A stretch of DNA of 64,000 nt from CAYWQB01 sp964460785 (GTDB lineage Bacteria > Chlamydiota > Chlamydiia > Chlamydiales > CAYWQB01): the NCBI GenBank assembly GCA_964460785.1, contig CAYWQB010000003.1, positions 266,915-330,914 on the forward strand, written 5' to 3'. The translations under genes and the position numbers were made by a program. Below the pieces are notes generated by a model. The model did no database searches, was not told the origin of the DNA, and saw only the letters and a program-made list of their open reading frames with translations. Below, piece after piece: positions 7,591-15,380 of the stretch. Numbering within the stretch: position 1 is the first letter of the stretch; each line of letters opens with the position of its first letter.

Positions 7591-9858
7591 ATGCCGGGAA
7601 GCTTTGATGCATTCAGGATCAGCATGCGAGGGCTGAACGCTTCGCAAAAACAGATGGAGGTCACGAGTAATAATATTTCTCAGGCCTCAAATGAAAACTA
7701 CTCTCGGCAAGAAGCGCGCCTTGTTTCCATGGGGGATGTCTTTGATGGAGAAGTGTTTATCGGGCAAGGCGTCGAGGTATCTGTTGTAGAACGCATTCGA
7801 GATGAGCTTCTTGATGTCCAAATTCGTGATAAGGCTGCCGCTTCTGGATACTATAGTGTGAAGTCCAAATGGCTTGAACGTGTGGAAGCAGTGTATAATG
7901 AACCCAGTGACCAAGGTGTGAGCGCTAATCTATCAAACTTTTGGGATGCATGGTCAGAGCTAGCTAATGATCCAGAAGGGCTTGGTACTCGGTCAAACCT
8001 ACTCTCAAGAACAGAGAGTCTAGCCAACACAATACAAGGAGTCTATGCAGACCTTGAGGAGATAAAGCAAAATCTAGATCAAGACCTAGAGAATACTGTA
8101 GGGACGATCAATGAAAAACTAGCTCAGCTGGCACAGCTCAATAATAGTATTTTCGATAAGGAAGCAGAGGGCCCTCAGCAGGCAAACGATTTACGAGATC
8201 AGAGAGATGCCATTATTGATGAATTGGCTAAAGTCATTGATATTCGTTACCGAGAAGAATCAAATGGGATGGTGACAGTCTTATTTGGCGACCGCCCCGC
8301 TGTGTGGATCAATTCTTATGAAGGAATTAAAGTTGTTCAAGACCCTTTAGATCATACAAAACCAAAACTGCTTTGGCAAAATGGAGATCAGCCTGTTCAG
8401 GTTCCTGGGGGGGAGCTCAAGGCTTTATTAGATCTGAGGAAAGAGATTGTTCCTGGCTATCAAAGTGACCTGAATCAATTCGCCTCAACATTGATTAATG
8501 AGGTAAATAGCATCTATGCCAATGGTGCTGGGCTCGAACCTTATCAGGTCTTAAAAAGTGAGCTTGGAGCCAGTGTGCTAGGGCTTGAAAACAATAATTC
8601 AGCAGTCGGGCAAGCGCTTGGCCTTTTAGAAATCGGTGACAATGGCTCTCAGTCTTCTTATGTTGGAGAAATCCATATTGCTTTCTATGATGACCAAGGA
8701 AAAGTCACGCGTACGCAAGGAGTGCTTGTTGAACCCTCAGACTCTCTCAATGATATTATCACAAAACTACGAAGTATTGATGGGTTTGCCGCAGCTTTAG
8801 TTTCGGATGACTATACAGGAGAAGAACGCTTACAGTTACAATTTGATTCGACCTCCGCACCGACAGGGGAAGTTGGATTCTCCATCGCAAATAACCGTGG
8901 AGGATATGATACCAGCGGGTTTTTAGATCTTGTTGGCTTCAGTGCTGATGAGAAGTCAAGCAATGACTCAAGTAGTGCGGGGACACTGTCAAGTGCCGAC
9001 CTCTCTCCCCTCAAAGCTCAGTTTGGTGTGCAGAGCATCAGTGACCTTGTTGCAGATCAGGCACTAGGAATTTCGGGGTCGTTTACTTTAAATAGTTTTG
9101 TTCCAGTAGAAAATGAAGGAACGGAAGAATGGCACCATGCCTTACAGATGCGCATTGATGTAGAGAGCGATGATACCATCCAAGCAATTATGGATAAGGT
9201 GAATGCTCTGACCTCTGAATATGGTTTTGAAATGTCTCTAAGCGGGGATCAGCTAGAGTTGTCAAATGTCTATAAGTTGAATGACCTAGGTAAGTTTGTA
9301 GGGCCTACAGATGCAGATTACGCCAGTTTACCTTTCATGAAGGTCTCATTTGCTAATACGTACCTATACCCTCAGGATCCTTCTGATGAGCCTCCCAAGG
9401 GGTATAATGGGCTTGGTGATAACACTTCCCTATTTACGAAAATGCACCTCAATACATTGCTCTCAGGAAGTGATGCGGAGAGTATGGCTTTAGACTCTAG
9501 AATCACAGATGCGAATGATGTGCATGCGGGGTATCAGTTAAGCCCGGGAGCAAATCAAATGGCATTAGATCTCAATGCTCTTCAGTTCCAAGCTGTCTCT
9601 TCTGTCGGAGCCTTCACGATAGGCCAGGAGTATGAAAATATCATTACAGGGTTAGGAGTAGACTCGTTACAGGCGCAAGATCTCAGTGCAAATGAAGAGC
9701 TTGTCTTACAAAATTTTCTATCTGAGCGCTCGAGTATTTCCGGGGTGAATATGGATGAAGAGCTTACAAATATGATTTTATTTCAGCGGGTTTATGAAGC
9801 GAATGCGCGGATGATCGCAACTCTTAGTCAAATGATGGAAGAGTTAATGAATATATAA
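7591..9858 (+). CDS. flgK: Hook-filament junction protein FlgK (HAP1)
   Basis: 755 residues, longer than E. coli FlgK (547) because of a bigger central region. The N-terminus has the hook-associated motif (MRGLNASQKQMEVTSNNISQ, then NENYSRQEARL), and a DQRDAIIDELAKVIDI-like block (DLRDQRDAIIDELAK) lies near residue 210. The C-terminus ends with SGVNMDEELTNMILFQRVYE and a final helix, as in the family. The extra residues (about 330-620) are acidic and beta-like and probably form surface domains. It forms the first junction layer between hook and filament and is exported through the flagellar type III system. Confidence 0.95.
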   Translation: MPGSFDAFRISMRGLNASQKQMEVTSNNISQASNENYSRQEARLVSMGDVFDGEVFIGQGVEVSVVERIRDELLDVQIRDKAAASGYYSVKSKWLERVEAVYNEPSDQGVSANLSNFWDAWSELANDPEGLGTRSNLLSRTESLANTIQGVYADLEEIKQNLDQDLENTVGTINEKLAQLAQLNNSIFDKEAEGPQQANDLRDQRDAIIDELAKVIDIRYREESNGMVTVLFGDRPAVWINSYEGIKVVQDPLDHTKPKLLWQNGDQPVQVPGGELKALLDLRKEIVPGYQSDLNQFASTLINEVNSIYANGAGLEPYQVLKSELGASVLGLENNNSAVGQALGLLEIGDNGSQSSYVGEIHIAFYDDQGKVTRTQGVLVEPSDSLNDIITKLRSIDGFAAALVSDDYTGEERLQLQFDSTSAPTGEVGFSIANNRGGYDTSGFLDLVGFSADEKSSNDSSSAGTLSSADLSPLKAQFGVQSISDLVADQALGISGSFTLNSFVPVENEGTEEWHHALQMRIDVESDDTIQAIMDKVNALTSEYGFEMSLSGDQLELSNVYKLNDLGKFVGPTDADYASLPFMKVSFANTYLYPQDPSDEPPKGYNGLGDNTSLFTKMHLNTLLSGSDAESMALDSRITDANDVHAGYQLSPGANQMALDLNALQFQAVSSVGAFTIGQEYENIITGLGVDSLQAQDLSANEELVLQNFLSERSSISGVNMDEELTNMILFQRVYEANARMIATLSQMMEELMNI

Positions 9859-9872
9859 GGTGAGGAAAAAGA

Positions 9873-10823
9873 ATGTCGCAGCGTGTAAGTAATAACCTAA
9901 TTACCAACCAGTTGCTGAATAATATTCAGTCGCAGCTTTCTTTGCAGGACCGGTTGTTTCGGCAGATTTCCTCAAATAAACAAGTGGAAAAACCTTCCGA
10001 TAACCCGGTAGCTACAGGGCAAATTATGGGAACCACTTCCCAAATGAAGCGCAATGAAGAGTACCAGAATACCATCAATATGGGGAATGTGTGGACAAAT
10101 GTGACAGCAACAGCCATGAGCAGTGCTGTACAAACATGGAGCCGCGTTGATGAACTTGGTGTATCAGCAGCAGATGGCACAAAGTCCGCAGATGACTTGC
10201 GTGCTATTGCAGAAGAGCTAGATCAGCTTTTAGAGCACCTGGTTCAAGTGGCCAATGCAGAAAATGCTGGGAGCTATGTATTTGCAGGGAGTGAAACAAA
10301 ACAGCCTCCTTTTTCCTTTGAAAGAGATCAAGCAACAGGACGTATCACGGGTGTATTTTACCAAGGGAATAGTGAAGAAAGAACACTGCGAACCTCAGCG
10401 AAAAATCAAGTGAAAGTAGGGATTTTAGGATCAAGCGGAGGAGACCCTAATAAGCGTGGAGCATTCATAGATCGAGCGCGAGGTGTTGATGCTTTTTCCA
10501 CGATCATTGAACTGCGAGATAAGCTGCTAGCGAATGATTTTGTAGGTTTAACAGGGACGGGTGGTACACTGGAAAAAGTACAAAAGGTGTCACGAAGTTT
10601 GACTGAGGCGGAGGTGCGCATCGGTGGAGCTCAGGAAAGCCTCGACCTTGACTTAAACCGCTTGATTCAAGAGACTGCAGACCTGGAGTCGTTCTTGTCT
10701 GAGATACAGGATACAGATGTAGCAGAGGCAATTACACGGCTGAACAATATACAGAATGTTTATGAAGCCGCTCTATCTGTAGGTGGGCGAGTGATGCAAA
10801 CAACACTGTTGAATTATCTTTAA
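9873..10823 (+). CDS. flgL: Hook-filament junction protein FlgL (HAP3)
   Basis: A 316-residue flagellin-like junction protein. The N-terminus reads RVSNNLITNQLLNNIQSQ followed by KQVEKPSDNPVATGQIM, the family signature PSDDPxAA. The segment ENAGSYVFAGSETKQPPF is the characteristic FlgL middle motif (YVFAGxxTxxxPF). The C-terminal helix with DTDVAEAITRLNNIQNVYEA ends in LLNYL. It lies 14 bases after flgK, with a GAGG site before the start. It forms the second junction layer, to which flagellin attaches. Confidence 0.95.
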   Translation: MSQRVSNNLITNQLLNNIQSQLSLQDRLFRQISSNKQVEKPSDNPVATGQIMGTTSQMKRNEEYQNTINMGNVWTNVTATAMSSAVQTWSRVDELGVSAADGTKSADDLRAIAEELDQLLEHLVQVANAENAGSYVFAGSETKQPPFSFERDQATGRITGVFYQGNSEERTLRTSAKNQVKVGILGSSGGDPNKRGAFIDRARGVDAFSTIIELRDKLLANDFVGLTGTGGTLEKVQKVSRSLTEAEVRIGGAQESLDLDLNRLIQETADLESFLSEIQDTDVAEAITRLNNIQNVYEAALSVGGRVMQTTLLNYL

Positions 10824-10838
10824 GCAAGGGGAGATCGA

Positions 10839-11285
10839 GTGAGACATTCGATTCAATCGCTTTCTTCAGATGAGGCAGACCTACTAGCTATGCTAAGTAA
10901 GGAGACGATCCAGTTTCCTCAAGGAGTTCCTGCTTTTGAAGAGGTTAAGGAGTTTTCTATTGTGGCCAAGGAAGAAGACCTTCCTTTTTTATGGCTACAG
11001 GCAATAGAGGTTCCTCATTTAGCTTTTTTAATGATTGACCCCTTCATTGTTCTTCCTGACTATCAACCAGATGTTCTTGAAGAGGATGTGACCATCCTAG
11101 GGATCCAGTCTCCTGAAGATGCTTTAATTCTCAGCATTGTGAATATGAAGCAAGTGCAAACCCAAGGGGCCACCATCAATCTTGTAGGTCCAATTCTTAT
11201 TAACTGGAAAAAGCGCATTGGCAAACAGGTAATAATAAGAAATCATATGGACTACTCAGTAAAACATTTAATAGATGTTAATTAG
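10839..11285 (+). CDS. fliW: Flagellar assembly factor FliW
   Basis: A 148-residue protein with the FliW layout: an N-terminal IQFPQGVPAFEEVKEFSI segment, DLPFLWLQAIEVPHLAFLMIDPF in the middle, then EDALILSIVNM and an NLVGPILIN strand near the end. In Bacillus and Campylobacter, FliW binds flagellin and also CsrA; free FliW relieves CsrA repression of flagellin translation. The start is a GTG with AAGGGGAG just before it. It is the last gene of the flgF operon and directly precedes the first flagellin gene, which fits a role in flagellin homeostasis. Confidence 0.9.
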   Translation: MRHSIQSLSSDEADLLAMLSKETIQFPQGVPAFEEVKEFSIVAKEEDLPFLWLQAIEVPHLAFLMIDPFIVLPDYQPDVLEEDVTILGIQSPEDALILSIVNMKQVQTQGATINLVGPILINWKKRIGKQVIIRNHMDYSVKHLIDVN

Positions 11286-11313
11286 TAATTTTATTAATTA
11301 GTTAATTATTTAT

Positions 11314-11341
11314 TAAAGTTTGTTTAATTTGTTTCCGAATT
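11314..11341 (+). promoter_or_regulatory. Sigma-28-type promoter of flagellin gene 1
   Basis: TAAAGTTT (11314-11321) is identical to the sigma-28 minus-35 consensus. After 12 bases comes TCCGAATT (11334-11341), which keeps the CCGA core of the minus-10 consensus GCCGATAA. The spacing is the same as in the promoter of the second flagellin gene. The leader of about 40 bases ends in a GAGGGA ribosome-binding site and, unlike that of the second gene, carries no CAAGGAG motifs. Confidence 0.75.
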
Positions 11342-11391
11342 AAAAAGTAGACTAACTAAATTAGTTGCTTTTTTAAAATCGAGGGAAACAA

Positions 11392-13236
11392 ATGATTTTT
11401 TCAGCATCAACCAATTATAAGTTCTTTTTGGAGGACTATAAGGTTCAGCAGGATCGCTTAGCCGCATCCATGCGCCGCATTGCTTCTGGTAAACGATTTA
11501 TTGCACCAGGAGAAGCTCCGGCAGACTCCGGGATCTCTGCCAGGTTCAAGGCTCAAGTTGTCAATACTGAAGAGGCAAGCCGAGTCATTCAAAATGCCGT
11601 GAACCTATTCCAAACATCAGATGCCTTTATGCAGTCGGCCGATGAAATTTTAAATAGAATGAGTGAGCTTGCAATCTCAGCCGTGGACTCTTCAAAAAAC
11701 CAAGGTGACCGAGAAAACCTCGACCTTGAGTTTCAGCAGTTAAAAAGTGAGCTGGCTCGTATCTCTGAAGCAGGGAAGTACAATGGACTCCAAATCAATG
11801 GCAAAACGAGTGTCGCTGTTTGGGATGCATTTGATGAGCAAATTGTATATTACCAGCCAGATGGAACAGGTGAACGTCGTGTAGAGTATGTCATGAGTGA
11901 TGAGGCTGGAGCCTCCAATGGCTTGAACTACAATTTTGTTAGCCCCTCTGGGGTGACGGGCGACTTTACCTTCTCAAGCGATGGTAAATCTCTTTATTAC
12001 TATGCACAGGATTCAGATTTAAATGACAATGTGAGTATCACTTCTGGTAATACCCTAATGAAGCTAGACCTTGATACAGATACGCTCTTGTATCTTGATA
12101 TGGTCGATGGAGAGGCTGATGCAACAAGAAGTAATACGCTTAAGATCGATGCTGATGGGAATGTTTGGACTTCGTATCGCTCTACAAATGGAGTCATCCG
12201 CGTCGCAAAAGTTCGAGAAAATGAGCTGAGCTTAGATAAGGGAGGGGCCGCATCTACAAATGAGTGGGCGGGGGGTGTCTCTATTGCCTCTGCATTCCCA
12301 AAATCAGCAGACTTCGCAATCAATGAAGATTACATCTACTATATTGAAAGGGATGGCACTACAAAGCAGTACGTGCGTCAAAATCTTTATGACGTCAATA
12401 CAAAAGAGACATTAGTAGAAGATGTAAGTGCTTTTGGGCTTGTTTCAGCTCAAACTGCAGGACAGTCTTATGTCATTTCTAGTGATGGCCGATACCTTGC
12501 ATATGAAGGGCAAGAAGGGGAAGCGGATGAAGGCACACTGTATGTGCTTGATACCCATACAAATAAACGATCCTCACTCATTGTTGGTACCACATCACAA
12601 GCTGTTACAGGTCTAGGATTTGACTTCAATAACCGTCTTTACTGGACAAACACAGGGTCTATCAACCAGCAGAACTCCATTTCTAAAGTTGCGGTCACAA
12701 CAGCAGAAAACGGAGATCCAGACTTTGGGGATGTGCAAATTCTAGCTAATGGCAATATGGGACGTTTTGGAGCTAGAAATGAAGCAATCGCTTCTTCAAT
12801 TGGTGGAGGCCTTAGCATTACAGCCGGCTCTCCAGCAACAAATTATCAGTTCCAGACAGGGCCTGATGCAGAGATGCATGTAGAGATGTCTTCAGCAGAT
12901 ATTCGCCTCTTTACGCTAGGAATCAGTAAAGACTCCGTGAGCTCCATTGAAGAAGCTGAAGCTGCTATTGATCATATTGATCAGGCGATCAATAAATTGT
13001 CTCAGCAACGAGCGACAATAGGGGCCCAAGTCAATCGCTTGTCTCATACACTCAGCACAAACCAGAGTTATGCGACAAATATTTCTGCTGCACAGAGCCG
13101 CATAGAGGATGCAGATATTGCAGAAGAGTCTGCAAAAGTTGCGAACCAGCAAATTCTATCACAGGTTGCAACGCAGATGCTGCAGTTCAATAACCAGAAC
13201 AGAATGCAGGTATTGAACCTACTGCAATTCCTTTAA
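11392..13236 (+). CDS. fliC: Flagellin 1 with PD40/YWTD-like inserted domain
   Basis: 614 residues. Residues 1-140 form the flagellin N-terminal D0/D1 region (ASMRRIASGKRFIAPGEAPAD, a variant of the SGLRINxAxDDAAG motif, then NLFQTSDAFM). Residues from about 485 to 614 form the C-terminal D1/D0 helices (NISAAQSRIEDADIAEESAK, ending LNLLQFL). Between them, about residues 145-475, is an insert with repeated strand patterns such as FSSDGKSLYYYAQ, SSDGRYLAYEG and NRLYWTNTG, which resemble PD40/TolB and YWTD beta-propeller repeats. This part should be displayed on the filament surface. A shorter flagellin would lack it altogether. The protein is close to flagellin 2 along its whole length. It is exported by the flagellar type III system. 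Confidence 0.93.
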   Translation: MIFSASTNYKFFLEDYKVQQDRLAASMRRIASGKRFIAPGEAPADSGISARFKAQVVNTEEASRVIQNAVNLFQTSDAFMQSADEILNRMSELAISAVDSSKNQGDRENLDLEFQQLKSELARISEAGKYNGLQINGKTSVAVWDAFDEQIVYYQPDGTGERRVEYVMSDEAGASNGLNYNFVSPSGVTGDFTFSSDGKSLYYYAQDSDLNDNVSITSGNTLMKLDLDTDTLLYLDMVDGEADATRSNTLKIDADGNVWTSYRSTNGVIRVAKVRENELSLDKGGAASTNEWAGGVSIASAFPKSADFAINEDYIYYIERDGTTKQYVRQNLYDVNTKETLVEDVSAFGLVSAQTAGQSYVISSDGRYLAYEGQEGEADEGTLYVLDTHTNKRSSLIVGTTSQAVTGLGFDFNNRLYWTNTGSINQQNSISKVAVTTAENGDPDFGDVQILANGNMGRFGARNEAIASSIGGGLSITAGSPATNYQFQTGPDAEMHVEMSSADIRLFTLGISKDSVSSIEEAEAAIDHIDQAINKLSQQRATIGAQVNRLSHTLSTNQSYATNISAAQSRIEDADIAEESAKVANQQILSQVATQMLQFNNQNRMQVLNLLQFL

Positions 13237-13264
13237 AATAAAAAAGTTGAGTTCTCCCCCATGG

Positions 13265-13288
13265 GCCAGCCTTCGGGCTGGCTTTTTT
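13265..13288 (+). terminator. Intrinsic terminator of flagellin gene 1
   Basis: A perfect 7-bp stem GCCAGCC/GGCTGGC with a stable TTCG tetraloop is followed by six T residues. It lies 28 bases after the flagellin 1 stop codon and separates the two flagellin transcription units. The stem sequence is shared with the terminator of the second flagellin gene. Confidence 0.92.
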
Positions 13289-13306
13289 ATTGTGTAGAAA
13301 AATTGC

Positions 13307-13334
13307 TAAAGATTGGGCTTTAGGCCACCGATAG
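13307..13334 (+). promoter_or_regulatory. Sigma-28-type promoter of flagellin gene 2
   Basis: TAAAGATT (13307-13314) and ACCGATAG (13327-13334) are separated by 12 bases. They match the sigma-28 consensus TAAAGTTT and GCCGATAA at 7 and 6 of 8 positions. The start of transcription should fall near 13341, giving a leader of about 100 bases before the ATG at 13443. Confidence 0.82.
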
Positions 13335-13374
13335 GGTTGATGAGTTTAGTTACGACTAGCGTTGTGTTCCAGGG

Positions 13375-13436
13375 CAAGGAGTACAGCAGCTTTAAGCGCT
13401 GAGCAAGGAGTGCTCAGTGGAATCAATCAAGGAGGG
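13375..13436 (+). promoter_or_regulatory. Flagellin 2 mRNA leader with three CAAGGAG motifs
   Basis: The leader carries CAAGGAG at 13375-13381, 13404-13410 and 13428-13434; the third is the ribosome-binding site. The middle copy lies in a hairpin with stem CGCTGAGCA/TGCTCAGTG (13397-13405 and 13411-13419, one G-T pair) and an AGGAG loop. GGA in a hairpin loop plus a second copy over the ribosome-binding site is the usual layout of CsrA-binding leaders such as hag in Bacillus. With fliW upstream, CsrA-FliW control is a reasonable inference; no csrA gene is in the window. Confidence 0.6.
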
Positions 13437-13442
13437 ATTCAA

Positions 13443-15308
13443 ATGCTTTTCTCAGCATCAACCAATTACAAATTCTTTGTTAAAGATTATATGGTGCAAA
13501 ATGATAAACTAAGCGCATCAATGCGCCGTTTATCATCAGGGCGCCGATTTATTGTTCCTGGGGAAGCTCCGGCTGACACAGGGATTTCTGCTCGCTTCAA
13601 GGCTCAGATAGTTAATACTGAAGAAGCTAGCCGTGTGATTCAGAATGCAACAAACTTGTTTCAGACATCGGATGCCTTTATGCAAAACTCATCCGATATC
13701 CTCAACCGTATGAGTGAGCTTGCAATCTCGGCTTTTGACTCTTCAAAAAACCAAGGGGATAGAAAAAATCTAGACCTTGAATTCCAACAACTCAAGCATG
13801 AGCTTGCGAGAATTTCTGAAGTTGGCAAGTACAACGGCCTACAAATTAATGGTAAAACGGGCGTCGCTGTGTGGGATGCATTCGATGAGCAAATTGTATA
13901 TTACCAGCCAGATGGGACAGGGCAAAGAGAAACTCCGTATGTGATGAGTAGCGATAATGCTTCACAAAATGGAATCAACTACCAGTTTGTGAGCAGCTCT
14001 TCTGTAACAGGAGACTTCCAGTTTACAAGCGATGGCAAGTCACTTGTGTATTTTGCTCAAGGAAGCACTCTTAATGACTCTACCACTGTTGTTAAGCGCA
14101 ATACGTTGATGAAGCTAGATTTAAGTGATGATACAGTCAACTATGTAGTCCTAGCTTCTGGTGAAGCTGACACTCTGAATGCCATGAGTGGAAACTATGG
14201 CAATAAGCTAAAAATGGATAATCAAGGGCGCTTATGGGCTTCTTATGCCGTTTCTGGTGGTGCTGGTGGTGCTATCAATTATACACTAGGACTCGTTCGA
14301 GAAAACGAAATCACAGTTGATGCTGGTGGAGCAGACTCTACCAATGATTGGGCTGGGGGTGTGCAAATTTCCTCTGCGTACTCTAAAGGGCTTGATTTTG
14401 CTGTAGCTGATGATGGGGTGTACTTTATCGAGAGAAATGGCACAGCTAACCAGTATGTACGAAGAGATATGTTCGACCAAAATACAACACAAGTCTTGGT
14501 TGAAAATTTATCTGCAATGGGTCTGCATGCAGGGTCTGGACAGTCGTATGCAGTATCAAATGATGGACGCTATATTGCTTACGAAGGTGGTGAGGATGAT
14601 ATTGGAACAATCTTCGTTTTAGACGCATATGAAAACAAGCGTGCCTCTTTGATCGTAGGAACTACAGAGCTTGCCATTACAGATCTAGGGTTTGACTTTA
14701 ACAATAACCTTTACTGGACAGATACAGGTGCCACAACACAGAAGAACGCAATCCAAAAAGTGCGTATCGGACGTGAAGATGATGGGACACCTGAGTTCTT
14801 AGATCAAGAAGTCCTTGTGAATGGCAATGTGGGGCGCTTTGGGGTCTTAAACTCTGCGATAGCCTCTGCTGTTGGCGGTGGATTGAGTATCACAGGAGGC
14901 TCTCCTGCCACAAACTACCAGTTCCAAACAGGTCCAGATGCGACCATGCATGTGGAGATGCAATCTGCGGACGTTCGCCTCTTTACTCTAGGGGTCAGTA
15001 ACCTAGATGTCCGCTCTATGGAAGCGGCAGAAGATGCAATTGCAAAGGTACAAGAAGCCATTTCTATCGTAGCAAACCAAAGAGCGATTGTAGGTTCAGA
15101 GGTCAGCCGACTCTCCTACACACTGGGGACAAACCAGTCTTACAGTACGAATATTTCTGCCGCAGAGAGTCGACTTTCGGATGTGGATGTTGCCAAAGAG
15201 TCTTCTCGACTGGCTTCTTCACAGATTCTGTCACAAACTGCACAGCAGATCTTGCAGTTCAACAATAGTAACCGTCAGAGTGTGCTTGGATTCCTTAGCA
15301 GCCTGTAA
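13443..15308 (+). CDS. fliC: Flagellin 2 with PD40/YWTD-like inserted domain
   Basis: 621 residues from the ATG at 13443. A longer frame from a TTG at 13362 is rejected because the ATG aligns with the start of flagellin 1 and follows a strong AAGGAGGG site. The ends are typical flagellin (ASMRRLSSGRRFIVPGEAPAD; C-terminal NISAAESRLSDVDVAKESSR, ending LGFLSSL). The insert has the strands TSDGKSLVYFAQ, SNDGRYIAYEG and NNLYWTDTG; the last is an exact YWTD tetrad as seen in LDL-receptor-type propellers. It diverges from flagellin 1 mostly in insert loops, consistent with an old tandem duplication. It has its own promoter, leader and terminator. Confidence 0.93.
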   Translation: MLFSASTNYKFFVKDYMVQNDKLSASMRRLSSGRRFIVPGEAPADTGISARFKAQIVNTEEASRVIQNATNLFQTSDAFMQNSSDILNRMSELAISAFDSSKNQGDRKNLDLEFQQLKHELARISEVGKYNGLQINGKTGVAVWDAFDEQIVYYQPDGTGQRETPYVMSSDNASQNGINYQFVSSSSVTGDFQFTSDGKSLVYFAQGSTLNDSTTVVKRNTLMKLDLSDDTVNYVVLASGEADTLNAMSGNYGNKLKMDNQGRLWASYAVSGGAGGAINYTLGLVRENEITVDAGGADSTNDWAGGVQISSAYSKGLDFAVADDGVYFIERNGTANQYVRRDMFDQNTTQVLVENLSAMGLHAGSGQSYAVSNDGRYIAYEGGEDDIGTIFVLDAYENKRASLIVGTTELAITDLGFDFNNNLYWTDTGATTQKNAIQKVRIGREDDGTPEFLDQEVLVNGNVGRFGVLNSAIASAVGGGLSITGGSPATNYQFQTGPDATMHVEMQSADVRLFTLGVSNLDVRSMEAAEDAIAKVQEAISIVANQRAIVGSEVSRLSYTLGTNQSYSTNISAAESRLSDVDVAKESSRLASSQILSQTAQQILQFNNSNRQSVLGFLSSL

Positions 15309-15327
15309 GGTTTATACATCCTTCCCA

Positions 15328-15358
15328 GCCAGCCTCTTTGAGGCTGGCTTTTTTTTTG
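15328..15358 (+). terminator. Intrinsic terminator of flagellin gene 2
   Basis: A 9-bp perfect stem GCCAGCCTC/GAGGCTGGC with a TTT loop is followed by ten T residues. It lies 19 bases after the stop codon and ends the flagellar block. mutY starts only 22 bases later. Confidence 0.93.
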
Positions 15359-15380
15359 TCTTTCTTTATGCTCTTTGGGC

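Noticed and set aside
13362..13442. Upstream extension of flagellin 2 from a TTG
   Set aside because: The ATG at 13443 aligns with flagellin 1, has AAGGAGGG before it, and the extension would cover the leader motifs.
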